Origin: DASYKS01 sp035995205
GTDB lineage: Bacteria; Acidobacteriota; Thermoanaerobaculia; Multivoradales; UBA5704
DNA: 64,000 bases
Assembly (NCBI GenBank): GCA_035995205.1
Contig: DASYKS010000100.1
Coordinates: 62,001-126,000, forward strand
Reading direction: 5' to 3'
The notes below the pieces were generated by a model. That model did not search any database. It was not told the DNA's origin and saw only the letters and a list, made by a program, of their open reading frames with translations. A program made the position numbers and the translations under genes. This document shows, one piece after another, positions 18,145-26,491 of the stretch. How positions within the stretch are numbered: the first letter of the stretch is position 1; each line of letters begins with the position of its first letter.

Positions 18145-21045
18145 TCAGAACTCGAACGCGAGGGTCACCAGAAACTCTCGCGGTTTCTGGTAGTCGTCCT
18201 CGCTGGTGATCCGGCCGTAATTGGCGCAGTTCTTGGACGGCTTGTCGCCCGGGCCGCAGTCGTCGCCGGCCGGCTGCCAAGGGAGGACGTTGCCGTCGTC
18301 GTCGCGTCCCGATTCGCCGGTGGTTTGGAACTCGATCAAGGCGTGATTGTTGGTGACGTTGGCGACGCTCAGCTTGACGAAGGTCTTGAAGTCCTTGACC
18401 AGCGGCAGGTCGTAACGGGCCGAGACGCCGAGGCTCCACCAGTCGTCGAAGCGGAAGGCACCGCGGCGGCTGAAGTAATGGGTGTAGTTTCCGCTGTCGC
18501 CCAGGTAGGCGGGATCGTCGAGGAACGGTACGGAGGCGGTCCGGCTGTAGGGCTTGCCGGATTCATAGAGGAGGGAGCCGCCGAGGGCGAGCGCGCCGCG
18601 GCGCTGCCAGTCGAAGCGATAGATCGCGAGCGCGTTCAGCCGATGCGGAATGTCCTCGGCGAGCGTGCCGTACGGGTTGGCCGCCGCGATGTCGGTTGAG
18701 CGGGCGTAATTGCCGATCGGCGAGCCGGACGCCGGGGTGTTCTCGCCCTCTCCCTCGTAATTGCCGCGGAGTCGGGAGTAGGTGTAGTTGCCGACGAACT
18801 GCAGGCGGGAATTCGGGCGGTAGTTCCAGACCGCGGTGAGCGCTTGATATTTCCTTTTAGCCAAGCCGTTGTTCGCCCAAACGATGCTGTCGACGGTGGC
18901 GAAGTTCGGCGTGCCGTCCGGACCCGGGACCGTCGTGAAGTTGCCGCTCGGGCAGGGCTGGCCGAAGCTCAGCCCGAAATCGCAGGCGCCGCCGACGAAA
19001 TCGTCGAGCAGGTTCTTGTATTTCCGATCGACGTAGGTGAGCACCACGGAGCCGCTGTTGCGGGGCAGGGCGGCGCGCACCGAGAGGTTCAAGTCTTCCG
19101 CGTAGGGAGCCTCGACGTTGTTCGCCAGGTACGTCGTCGGGAACTGGGGGCTCAGAAAGCCCGTTACCTGCTGCCAGTTCGCATCGTTGCGCAAGGCGGC
19201 TTGCACCTCGTCGGCCGTGGCGTCCAGCACGTCCGGGCCGTTGTAGAACGTTTCGATCCGCGGCGCGGCCGAGACGCCCGTTACGCTATTTGCGACGCCA
19301 TCGTTGAAGCGGCTGGAGTACTTGCCCCAGGTTGCCTGGACCTGCCAGGTGTCGGTTACGTTGTACGTGACGCCGAGCCGCGGCGAAAGGTCGGAGAACG
19401 ACAGATCGAACTGCGGCAGCGGCCCCGTGCCTTCGTACTCGTCGTAGCGGAGGCCGATGTCGAAACGGAACCTCGCCAGATTGATCGTGTCCTGTAGGTA
19501 GGCCGCCCGGTTTGTCAGCGTCTGGTCTCCGCCGAGCGGCAAGGCCTGCCAGCGGAACGCGCTGCTGTTCCGCAGGTTGTAGCGCGGCGAGCCGCCGACC
19601 GTGCCGGCCAAGAAATCCGTATTGAAGGCGAGCAGGTTGAAGCCGGTCGAAGACTGGCGGTTCTCGCCGCCGGTCAACGATTTGACGTATTGCAGGCCCC
19701 CTTCGAGCGTGTGGGCTCCGAACCGTCCGCCGTCAACCAAGTGGTTGAGCGATAGGGCCGCGGTGTCGTTGTCGCGCAGGCTCGGGTCGTTCACGTCCCA
19801 CCAATGGTTGTGGAACACCTGGAAGGCGTTCAAATCGAGGAACGGATCGCCCTTGGCGGGATCGCCGCCGGCCGAAATCGAGAGCCGCTTCCGGGTCGCC
19901 TGGAAATCGGCGAACGTGTTCGCGGTGAACACGCCCTGATACCCGAGGGTATCGGTCTCGCGTGGGTCGAGCCGGGTGCCGATCGCGCGTCCGTCCCCCG
20001 CCGGGAGCCCCTCGTAATTGGCGGTCTCCTGGTCGAAATCGAGGTGGGAAAGATCGATCAGGTGGCTTTCGGTGATCGCGCCTTTGAGCTTGCCCTGCCA
20101 GCGCGTCTCGTCGAGCGACTCGGTGAAGCTTTCACCGGTGAATTCGGTCGTCTTGCTGTCATTGTGGGTCGGGATCTTCCGGCCGCCGGCGAAGAACCAG
20201 AGCCGGTCCTTGACCAGGAAGCCGCCCAGGGTTCCTTGGTAGCTCTGGTTCAGATGGTCGTCTTGCGCCTCGCCGAACGGCGTCGTCGAGTTCCACGACT
20301 CCTTGTCGAGCTCGGCCCGCAGAATCCCTTTGTAGGTGTTGCCGCCCGACTTGGTGATCGCGTTGATCACGCCCCCTTGGAAGCGGCCGTAGCGGGCCGA
20401 GACGCCGGAGGTGAGAACCTGGACCTCCTCGACCGCATCCTCCAAATAGAGGGTGGGCGAGTCGCCGAAATAGGGATCCGAGATCTCCGCTCCGTCGAGC
20501 AGGACGACGGTGTCGAACGACGGTGCGCCCGCGATCGACAGGGTGCCTTCCGTGGGACCGAACGCGATGTTCGGCGATAGCTCGGCCACCCGAGTGATCG
20601 TCCGGTCGTTGACCGGCAGCTCGTCGATCTGTTTTTCGTAGCGAAAGGTCTCACCGCCGGTTGTGGTTTCCAAGGCGCTCGCCGCGCCATAGATGGTCAC
20701 CGTATCGGTCACCGCCTCGCCGGGAGCCAATGCGACGTCGAGCGGCACGGTTTCTCCGACGCTCAGCCGGAGCGAATAGACGGCAGGTTGGAAACCGGTC
20801 TTGCTGACCAACACCTTGTAGGCGCCGACCGGCAGAACGGAGAGCCGGAACTCGCCGTCCGCGCCGGTTTCGGCCTTGCGTTCGAGCGAGAGCGACTCGG
20901 CGGTCGCGACGACTTCAACTCCGGCGACCGGCTGACCCGCGTCGTCCATGACCCGGCCGGAGATCGTTCCAGTGGTCTGGGCCTGGCCGAGCAGCAGAGC
21001 GGGAGCTCCAAGGACAACGAACAGCCATATCAATCCACGTTTCAT
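18145..21045 (-). CDS. TonB-dependent outer-membrane receptor with N-terminal carboxypeptidase-regulatory-like domain
   Basis: A 966-residue Oar/SusC-like receptor. Start is ATG 21045, with GGAGG six bases upstream. Residues 1-20 are a signal peptide (WLFVVLGAPALLLGQAQ). About 25-105 is a CarboxypepD_reg beta sandwich (GTISGRVMDDAGQPVAGVEV). The plug follows, with VLLDGAEISDP and the VEEVQVLTSGVSARYGRFQGGVINAITKSGGN segment at roughly 185-240. The rest is a 22-strand barrel ending in aromatic Phe (LAFEF), as required for BAM assembly. These receptors import large ligands across the outer membrane using TonB. No SusD-like partner or TonB gene is next to it; the ligand is unknown. Confidence 0.93.
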   Translation of the reverse strand: MKRGLIWLFVVLGAPALLLGQAQTTGTISGRVMDDAGQPVAGVEVVATAESLSLERKAETGADGEFRLSVLPVGAYKVLVSKTGFQPAVYSLRLSVGETVPLDVALAPGEAVTDTVTIYGAASALETTTGGETFRYEKQIDELPVNDRTITRVAELSPNIAFGPTEGTLSIAGAPSFDTVVLLDGAEISDPYFGDSPTLYLEDAVEEVQVLTSGVSARYGRFQGGVINAITKSGGNTYKGILRAELDKESWNSTTPFGEAQDDHLNQSYQGTLGGFLVKDRLWFFAGGRKIPTHNDSKTTEFTGESFTESLDETRWQGKLKGAITESHLIDLSHLDFDQETANYEGLPAGDGRAIGTRLDPRETDTLGYQGVFTANTFADFQATRKRLSISAGGDPAKGDPFLDLNAFQVFHNHWWDVNDPSLRDNDTAALSLNHLVDGGRFGAHTLEGGLQYVKSLTGGENRQSSTGFNLLAFNTDFLAGTVGGSPRYNLRNSSAFRWQALPLGGDQTLTNRAAYLQDTINLARFRFDIGLRYDEYEGTGPLPQFDLSFSDLSPRLGVTYNVTDTWQVQATWGKYSSRFNDGVANSVTGVSAAPRIETFYNGPDVLDATADEVQAALRNDANWQQVTGFLSPQFPTTYLANNVEAPYAEDLNLSVRAALPRNSGSVVLTYVDRKYKNLLDDFVGGACDFGLSFGQPCPSGNFTTVPGPDGTPNFATVDSIVWANNGLAKRKYQALTAVWNYRPNSRLQFVGNYTYSRLRGNYEGEGENTPASGSPIGNYARSTDIAAANPYGTLAEDIPHRLNALAIYRFDWQRRGALALGGSLLYESGKPYSRTASVPFLDDPAYLGDSGNYTHYFSRRGAFRFDDWWSLGVSARYDLPLVKDFKTFVKLSVANVTNNHALIEFQTTGESGRDDDGNVLPWQPAGDDCGPGDKPSKNCANYGRITSEDDYQKPREFLVTLAFEF

Positions 21046-21425
21046 AATGCCTCCTCGAAAGTGCGGCCGATCGATGAGGTGGCCGCGCTCAGGTTGACAA
21101 GTGGTGGGCTGGTTCGATGGGTGGAAATCGATCGCGCTTTGCCGGTCCTCCTGCTGGAATCTCTCCGACGTCGAGTCTCGAAGGCGATGGTAGTCCTGCG
21201 GACTCGGCACGTCTCGCGCGAAGGGACCGAGTGGTCGTGCCGCGGGAGCGGCGGCCACTACCGGGGGCCAAAAGCGCACGGTACCCGGCGGCAAGCCGGG
21301 CTTTATGGATTGAAACCCGCAAGAACTGTCTTCTAAATAAGGTGCGGCGCGCGGGCGAATGCGCGCCGAGGAGAAGAATCCGATCCTTAAGGCGGCCGAG
21401 GCTCGGATATTCTTCCCGCGAGGGG
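21046..21425. other. 380-bp intergenic region upstream of the TonB receptor
   Basis: No gene is supported here. It holds the 5' leader of the leftward receptor and the upstream region of the rightward unknown gene. A hairpin GGCGCGC (21346-21352) / GCGCGCC (21361-21367) is the only clear structure. A TTGACA hexamer at 21093 has no convincing -10 partner on the + strand. Confidence 0.4.
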
Positions 21426-22409
21426 ATGATCCAAACGGTGACGAAACAAACCGAAATCGTCGCGCGGATCGCCCGCGAGCTGGAGGAGGGCGAGCCGGTC
21501 GAGGGGCTCGCGAGGCGGCTGGCGCCGAGCGACCTCCAGTCGCTTCTTCTCCACGTCTTTTGCGAGCGGAGCGCGCGGCGGACGCCGGCCGAGATCTTGG
21601 CGCAGTACGAGCGCACGGCGATGGTCCGGCCGTCGGGAATCGATCCCCGGGCCTTGCTCGAAATCGAGCGGGCCGCGTTCGAGAGCGCCGACGGATTCGA
21701 GGCGCTCGACCTCTCTCCGGTAGCGCCGCTCGGTCTGAATCGCGTGCTGGGCGAGATCGATCAGAACAATTGCCTGGCGGCGGTGCGCTCCGCCGAGTTA
21801 CTGGCCGATCCGACGACCGTCGCGGCGCTCGAATGCGCCAGGCGCCGGCGCGCCGGGGAACGGGACACGATTCGCCTCTGCTCGCGCTCGCGGCCGTTGC
21901 GGCTCCAGCCCTTTGAGGGAGCCGGTTTTTCTCCCCACTTCGGCCTGTTCTCTCTGGTCAGCTCGGGTCGCGTCCGCGGGACGCTCGAATTCGAGACCGA
22001 AAGCTTGCGCGAGCACCTTCGGTTCTACCTCGACCTCCTGCGCCGCCTCGCGGGCCTTGACTATTCCTTCTCTTCGATCGAGGTTCGGATCTCCGAGACC
22101 GACCGCGAAGAGATCGCCCTCGAACGTGCGGAGGCCGAAGTTTTCCATCCGTTGACCGCAAGCTTTCCGGAAGCGACCTTCGTTCTCGATCGGGAGCGCG
22201 AGCAGGGACGGCACTACTACTCCGGCCTTTGCCTGCGGATCGACGCGACCGATCCCGAGAGGCGACGGTTGAATCTCGCCGATGGCGGCTTCGCCGACTG
22301 GACCCAGCGCCTTCTGTCGAATGGCAAGGAGCGGCTCCTGGTGAGCGGCATCGGGATCCAGCTGATCGCGAGTTGCTTCCGTGGCCCGCGGCCTGCGGGC
22401 TCGTCCTAA
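21426..22409 (+). CDS. Unrecognised protein, 327 residues
   Basis: The start is ATG 21426 (MIQTVTKQTEIVARIAREL); the frame is open further upstream but with no better site, and GAGGGG lies immediately before the ATG. The N-terminal 60 residues are helical and acidic. The middle part contains GLNRVLGEIDQNNCLA and a long Arg-rich helix (ALECARRRRAG), then RLCSRSRPLRLQPF and alternating beta strands to the end. The layout resembles a class II aminoacyl-tRNA-synthetase-like or substrate-binding alpha/beta fold, but no motif is good enough to assign it. No signal peptide or membrane segment is seen. It is convergent with the UdgX gene, 6 bp apart. Confidence 0.7.
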   Translation: MIQTVTKQTEIVARIARELEEGEPVEGLARRLAPSDLQSLLLHVFCERSARRTPAEILAQYERTAMVRPSGIDPRALLEIERAAFESADGFEALDLSPVAPLGLNRVLGEIDQNNCLAAVRSAELLADPTTVAALECARRRRAGERDTIRLCSRSRPLRLQPFEGAGFSPHFGLFSLVSSGRVRGTLEFETESLREHLRFYLDLLRRLAGLDYSFSSIEVRISETDREEIALERAEAEVFHPLTASFPEATFVLDREREQGRHYYSGLCLRIDATDPERRRLNLADGGFADWTQRLLSNGKERLLVSGIGIQLIASCFRGPRPAGSS

Positions 22410-22415
22410 ACAGTC

Positions 22416-23063
22416 CTACGCTTTGAGTCGCTCGGTCACCCGGGCGAGGTCGGCGACCAGTGCGTCGAACGCCTCTCGGCGCTTTTCATCGTCGGGCATA
22501 CGTAGGACCGCGGAGGGATGGATCGTGGCGGTGAGCGAAGGAGCCCACGGAGTTTCGAAGAACTGTCCGCGGTCGCGAGTCACCCGGAACGCCGGCCCCA
22601 TCAGCGCCTGGGCGGCGGTCGCTCCCAGACAGACGACGATCTTCGGCTTGACCAGCGCAAGCTCCGCTTCCAGCCAGGGCAGGCATGCGCGAACCTCGGT
22701 CGTGTTGGGCTGCTGGTGAATCCGGCGCTTGCCGCGCGCCTCCCATTTGAAATGCTTGACGGCGTTGGTCAGATAGACCTCCGCGCGGTCGATACCCGCC
22801 GCTGCCAGCGCCTCGTCGAGCACCTTGCCCGCGGGACCTACGAACGGCTGTCCCGCCAGATCTTCCTGATCCCCCGGCTGCTCGCCAACCATCAAGATCG
22901 AGGCCCGCTCCGACCCGGCGCCCGGCACCGCCTGCGTCGCTTTCCGGTAGAGATCGCAGGCGGTACAAACCTGCTCCGCGACGGCGAGGCTGTGAAGCGT
23001 CGGTCGCTCCGGCACGGGGGCTTCGGCGGTCTTCTTTCCAGGTGACCCGTTGGCTGGGCTCAT
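22416..23063 (-). CDS. udgX: UdgX-type uracil-DNA glycosylase (family 4-like)
   Basis: A 215-residue protein from ATG 23063. Motif 1 is GEQPGDQED (60-68) and the distal motif is HPSAVLR (182-188). The KRRIH loop at 112-116 is the hallmark of UdgX, in which the loop His forms a covalent adduct with the abasic site after uracil excision (established for the Mycobacterium smegmatis enzyme). Four cysteines fit an iron-sulfur cluster (Cys33, Cys36, Cys127, Cys145). No good ribosome site precedes 23063, and the same frame stays open leftward through the 21-bp array to 23618, so an N-terminal repeat extension is formally possible. I consider the array non-coding. Confidence 0.88.
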   Translation of the reverse strand: MSPANGSPGKKTAEAPVPERPTLHSLAVAEQVCTACDLYRKATQAVPGAGSERASILMVGEQPGDQEDLAGQPFVGPAGKVLDEALAAAGIDRAEVYLTNAVKHFKWEARGKRRIHQQPNTTEVRACLPWLEAELALVKPKIVVCLGATAAQALMGPAFRVTRDRGQFFETPWAPSLTATIHPSAVLRMPDDEKRREAFDALVADLARVTERLKA

Positions 23064-23119
23064 ACCGAATGGAGGTACAAAGTCCGTGCCAGGGAAACGG
23101 GACTGAGTCCGAATCCTCT

Positions 23120-23518
23120 GGACCGAGGTCCCAGCGTTCAGGACCTGGGTCCGAGTCGTCCGGACCTGGGTCGCAACGGTCGGGACCTGGGTCCGAGTCG
23201 TCCGGACCTGGGTCGCAACGGTCGGGACCTGGGTCTGAGTCCTCCGGACCTGGGTCGCAACGGTCGGGACCTGGGTCTGAGCCATCCGGACCTGGGTCGC
23301 AAGGGTAGGAACCTGGGTCCGAGTCGTCCGGACCTGGGTCGCAACGGTCGGGACCTGGGTCTGAGTCCTCCGGACCTGGGTCTGAGTCCTCCGGACCTGG
23401 GTCGCAACGATCGGGACCTGGGTCCGAGTCGTCCGGACTGGTTCGCAGCGGTCGAGATCTGGGTCTGAGTCGTTCAGACCTCGGTCGCAAGGTCCGGGAC
23501 CTGGGTCCGGATGTTTGA
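23120..23518. repeat. Tandem array 1: 19 units of exactly 21 bp
   Basis: Units begin GGACCTGGGT at 23120, 23141, 23162 and every 21 bp to 23498, with no indel across 399 bp. The core GACCTGGGTC has inverted arms GACC/GGTC. Two alternating tails occur, one like CCGAGTCGTCC and one like CGCAACGGTCG, giving a 42-bp higher-order period. Outer units are more diverged. Because 21 is a multiple of three, several frames stay open (heptapeptides such as TQVPTVA on the minus strand), but none has coding features of its own. It lies between udgX and a ParE-like toxin-antitoxin pair. Confidence 0.93.
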
Positions 23519-23696
23519 GACCCAGGTCGCCAAGATCGAGAATTCGGTTCGAAGCGGCAAATCCAGGGTGCGCCGACACGTCAACATTAAATAAAGCGGA
23601 GACACGTCGTTGCCGCACTCCAACCTATTGACTCGAAGAAAATCGGCTTGCTGGGCGCCGATCTTGCCTGAGCGCCAAGGGCGCGATCTATGACAG

Positions 23697-23715
23697 CCTG
23701 CGGCATCGCCGCAGG
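23697..23715. terminator. Short palindrome downstream of the ParE-like toxin gene
   Basis: CCTGCGGC (23697-23704) and GCCGCAGG (23708-23715) form a perfect 8-bp stem with loop ATC. It lies about 50 bp past the stop of the leftward toxin gene. There is no T-run in the direction of transcription. It may be a terminator or a copy of a dispersed palindromic repeat. Confidence 0.4.
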
Positions 23716-23767
23716 TCAGGGAGTCGGAGATTTGTTGGGAGAGGGCTGAAGGCCCGGTCTACTCGCG

Positions 23768-24067
23768 TCAGACACGCGGCTCGTGTTCCCGACTCGAATG
23801 CCAGAAAGCCACGACTTCGAGGTACCGGTCGCGCGGGCGGTAGTAGACGAAGTATCGGGTTCGCGCCAAGTACAAGCGCCGTGTTTCAGGATCTCGGGAG
23901 TTTTCGACCAGCGTGCCGATGCCGGGCTGGTCGACCAATAAGTCAAGCGTCGCCTGGAGGTCAGTTCGAATCGCTCCCGGTGCTAAGGGTCGGTTCTCAC
24001 TCCACCAAGCAGCGGCGGCTTCAATCTGCCGCGCCGCCCTGGCCTTGACACGGAGGATCAGCGCCAA
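23768..24067 (-). CDS. ParE/RelE-family toxin
   Basis: A 99-residue basic protein starting at TTG 24067, two bases after the antitoxin stop codon. The N-terminal helical hairpin (ARQIEAAAAWWSENRP) and the strand block RRLYLARTRYFVYYRPRDRYLEVVAFWHSSRE are typical of the RelE/ParE fold; the Arg-x-Tyr-x-Val-Tyr-Tyr segment matches the conserved sheet. Toxins of the ParE branch poison DNA gyrase, RelE members cut mRNA on the ribosome; which applies here cannot be told from the sequence. It is translationally coupled to the upstream antitoxin. Confidence 0.87.
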   Translation of the reverse strand: MALILRVKARAARQIEAAAAWWSENRPLAPGAIRTDLQATLDLLVDQPGIGTLVENSRDPETRRLYLARTRYFVYYRPRDRYLEVVAFWHSSREHEPRV

Positions 24068-24069
24068 AT

Positions 24070-24291
24070 TTAGCCGTACTTCTGCAATTTTCGGAAGAGC
24101 TCGTCGCCGGAGATGCCTTCTTCGTGATCGGCTTCTTCCAGCGCTTCCTCGAGCTCGGCCTGGAGCGCAGGAGACAGGCGGACCGTTGTCTCCGAGCCCT
24201 TTGTGAACACGGTGACTGCGGTTCCTTCAGGAAGGGATACGCCTTCGAGGACTACCTTGCCTTCGACGATTGTGCCGGTGGCGACTTGCAT
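24070..24291 (-). CDS. Antitoxin partner of the ParE/RelE-family toxin
   Basis: A 73-residue acidic protein starting at ATG 24291. It opens with a short beta segment (TIVEGKVVLEG, then LPEGTAVTVFT) like a small AbrB-type or phage-derived antitoxin and continues with a charged helix rich in Glu (LQAELEEALEEADHEEGIS) and a C-terminal helix (DELFRKLQKYG) likely to wrap the toxin. It is followed by the toxin two bases later, the standard order for type II modules. Upstream lies the second 21-bp array. Confidence 0.82.
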   Translation of the reverse strand: MQVATGTIVEGKVVLEGVSLPEGTAVTVFTKGSETTVRLSPALQAELEEALEEADHEEGISGDELFRKLQKYG

Positions 24292-24382
24292 GCTGCGATG
24301 GTACTCCCGCGGACGGCTGAGCGCAAAAGAGCGCTGCTCCGCCCTCCCGTTTCGGTTCAATGCCCCAGTGGATCGAAGCTTC

Positions 24383-24850
24383 GAAGTGGTGTTTGGATTC
24401 GCGGAAGTGGTCGATCGCTTCCCGGAAGCGGTGGATCGGAACCCGGCACGATGCGACGGATCCGCGCACCACTTCGCAGGCCCCGCGCACCGCTTCGTAG
24501 GGCCTGCGCACCACTTCCCGGGGTCCGCGCACCGCTTCGCAGGATCTGGGCACCGCCTCGCAGGGCCTGCGCACTGCTTCGCGGGGTCCGCGCGCCGCTT
24601 CGCAGGCTCCAAGATCTGGTTCCCGGACTCCACCCACCACTTCCCGCAGGCTGCGCAGCGGTGCCGCGACTTCGTCCACCACTTCCGGCGTGCTGCGAGG
24701 CGGTGCCGCGACTCCGCCCACCGTTTCCTGCAGGCTGCGAAGCAGTGCCGCGGCTCCGCCCACCTCTGCCTGCAGGCTGTTGACCGATGCTGCGACTTCG
24801 TCCACTTCCGGCATGCTGCGAAGTGGTGCTACGACTCCATCCACCGCTTC
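24383..24850. repeat. Tandem array 2: about 22 units of 21 bp, partly in 42-bp double units
   Basis: The core is GAAGYGGT or its complement ACCRCTTC. Forward cores occur at 24383, 24404 and 24425. From 24465 the units read CGCACCRCTTC with starts at 24465, 24486, 24507, 24528, 24549, 24570 and 24591. The last 200 bp have a 42-bp period in which the core appears once in each orientation. Phase is kept throughout. This fills the interval between the antitoxin start and the metalloprotease remnant; I see no gene in it. Confidence 0.88.
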
Positions 24851-24885
24851 AACCCGACGTTGGTGAACCCAGGTTTACCTTTCGG

Positions 24886-25551
24886 TCAGGGAAAGAAAAA
24901 GTCAAAAGGCCACCAAGTCCCGTTGCTGTAAAGGACGGAGTCCGAGCGACCGTCGCCGTTGAAGTCGGCCGGGCTGGTCGGGCGGTAGGCGAGGCAGGCG
25001 GCGCGCGACTCGACGAAGGCGCGCATGCGTTCCGGCACCCGCTCGCTGTGGACGCCGTAGAGACCGGCCTTGCCGAACGAGAGATTGACGTTGCCGACGC
25101 CTCCCGGCTGGAGGTGGCAGTAGCTCATGATCGATCCGCCCCCGGCGGGCACGCTGGTCGCGCCGCTCCAGCATTCGTAGCCGGGCGCCACTTCCGCGCC
25201 GTTGCATTTGTCGACCGGGTCGGGAAAGCTCGTATCGGGCGAGTTGACGTAGCAATGCGTGTGGTGGGTGTTGAAGTTGTGGCCGATCTCGTGGGTCACG
25301 ACATACAGATCCCAAACGATGCCGGGATGCTGGATGTCGAAGCTGCCGACCAGGGTGCCGCTCACCCCGAAGCCGCCGCGGTAGGTGGGGAGCACGACCG
25401 ATCCGCATTGCCGGTTGAGGGGAGAGTCCGGGCTGCACAGCTCGCCGATCAGCGGACGGGGGCTCGGGGGCGGCCGCGCAATGGCCCGCTGGGCCAACCA
25501 CCACGAGACGCACGATCGCCTCGCTGCGCATTCATGGCGCCGACGATCATG
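24886..25551 (-). pseudogene. Remnant of a secreted zinc metalloprotease (reprolysin-like)
   Basis: The frame read from about 25497 leftward carries the zinc motif HEIGHNFNTHH, a Cys-rich loop, the Met-turn SIMSYCH and a C-terminal calcium-type repeat DFNGDGRSD. Intact relatives have a signal peptide and several hundred residues before the zinc site. Here the upstream frame ends at a TAG at 25555-25557 with no good start, and the block just before IGELC appears to be split between two frames (AIVRLVV in one, SPRPLIGELC in another). It is therefore truncated at the 5' end and probably frameshifted. The C-terminal half is well preserved, so decay is recent. Confidence 0.7.
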
Positions 25552-25554
25552 GAG

Positions 25555-25830
25555 CTAGGCTGCGGCTTTGCTGCGGGGGCCGAAGCGGCGGGTATGGGGA
25601 GAACCGATCAGGCGGAACCAGATTTGGGCTTCCGGGTGGCGGGCGAGCAGCCGATGCGAGGCGGCAATCTCGTCGGCTTCGGTTTCGAAGGCGCCCGTTT
25701 CGATGTCGATGGCGACGAACTTGCCCGCATCCTGTGCATTGAGATGAGGTTGCACCTCGCGTTCATAGATCTCATTGCCCCGTCGGGCGAACTCCTCTTT
25801 GCTGTATCGAGGATGCGGAGCGGCGCTCAT
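25555..25830 (-). CDS. Conserved small protein of unknown function, 91 residues
   Basis: Starts at ATG 25830 and ends 4 bp before the metalloprotease remnant. The sequence pattern YSKEEFARRGNEIYEREVQP, then GKFVAIDIETGAFETEADE and ARHPEAQIWFRLIG recurs in small proteins of many cyanobacteria and other environmental bacteria, often beside aspartic-protease-like genes or toxin-antitoxin loci. It has no signal peptide and ends in basic residues. No function can be assigned from the sequence. Confidence 0.75.
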   Translation of the reverse strand: MSAAPHPRYSKEEFARRGNEIYEREVQPHLNAQDAGKFVAIDIETGAFETEADEIAASHRLLARHPEAQIWFRLIGSPHTRRFGPRSKAAA

Positions 25831-26031
25831 GGCCGAATTTTATCAGGGTTTGGAGCGCACGGTTCCCGGCGGCGCGGGGCAGGAGCATTCGTGGCCTGCG
25901 GAGACGCCCCGACGTCCAGCACCCGGTTCTGTCGTAGTTGGGTACTGGAGCGTCTCTACGCCTCTACGCCCATGGCACCAACGACCAGGAACACCGAGGT
26001 ATCCCCACCGAGATCGGCCTGCCGGTCGCCA

Positions 26032-26061
26032 TTGACACTCTCTCGGAGCCTCTGCTAACTT
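26032..26061 (+). promoter_or_regulatory. Sigma-70-type promoter for the tRNA-Val genes
   Basis: A -35 TTGACA (26032-26037) and an extended -10 TGCTAACTT (TAACTT at 26056-26061) with 18-bp spacing, about 40 bp before the tRNA. It is a near-consensus promoter in a GC-rich context. Confidence 0.65.
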
Positions 26062-26100
26062 CCCGTCCCCGGTAGCAAGAAGCGCAGCCGAGGATATTTC

Positions 26101-26177
26101 AGGCCCGTAGCTCAGTTGGTTAGAGCGCTACGTTGACATCGTAGAGGTCAGCGGTTCAAGTCCGCTCGGGCCTACCA
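26101..26177 (+). tRNA. tRNA-Val(GAC)
   Basis: A 77-base cloverleaf with CCA encoded. The acceptor stem is AGGCCCG/CGGGCCT, the D stem GCTC/GAGC, the anticodon stem CTACG/CGTAG with loop TTGACAT, and the T loop GTTCAAGTC. Anticodon GAC reads GUC and GUU valine codons. An A1-U72 pair opens the acceptor. Confidence 0.95.
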
Positions 26178-26338
26178 ATATAGCCTCTAGCGGCAAACGC
26201 GGGAGCGGGGATCGGAAGGAGATCGGTATCGACGTCAGGGAGAGAGACAGCGCCGCGCGAGGCCGCATTTTGCGGTTCGTTGGCGAAGCTCGCAGCCCGA
26301 AAGATGCCGAAATCTCGACCCTCGAGAAGTTCATGACC

Positions 26339-26415
26339 GGGCGCTTAGCTCAGCTGGTTAGAGCGCTACCTTCACACGGTAGAGGTCGACGGTTCGAGTC
26401 CGTCAGCGCCTACCA
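26339..26415 (+). tRNA. tRNA-Val(CAC)
   Basis: A 77-base cloverleaf with CCA encoded. The acceptor stem is GGGCGCT/AGCGCCT with a G1-U72 wobble; the anticodon stem CTACC/GGTAG holds loop TTCACAC, so anticodon CAC reads GUG. It lies 161 bp after tRNA-Val(GAC) and about 75 bp before thrS; the 161-bp spacer shows no gene. Confidence 0.95.
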
Positions 26416-26491
26416 CCTTGTCTGCTCGTGAGCTCGTGAGTACCGCGGTCCGCGGAGCTTCGGCTCCCTGTCGGGACTCGCTTCCTTGGCG

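Noticed and set aside
21309..21320. GATTGAAACCCG, like the end of a CRISPR repeat
   Set aside because: It occurs once, with no second copy, spacer or cas gene nearby.
23120..23518. Array as a CRISPR array
   Set aside because: Units are contiguous 21-mers with no unique spacers; the period is too short.
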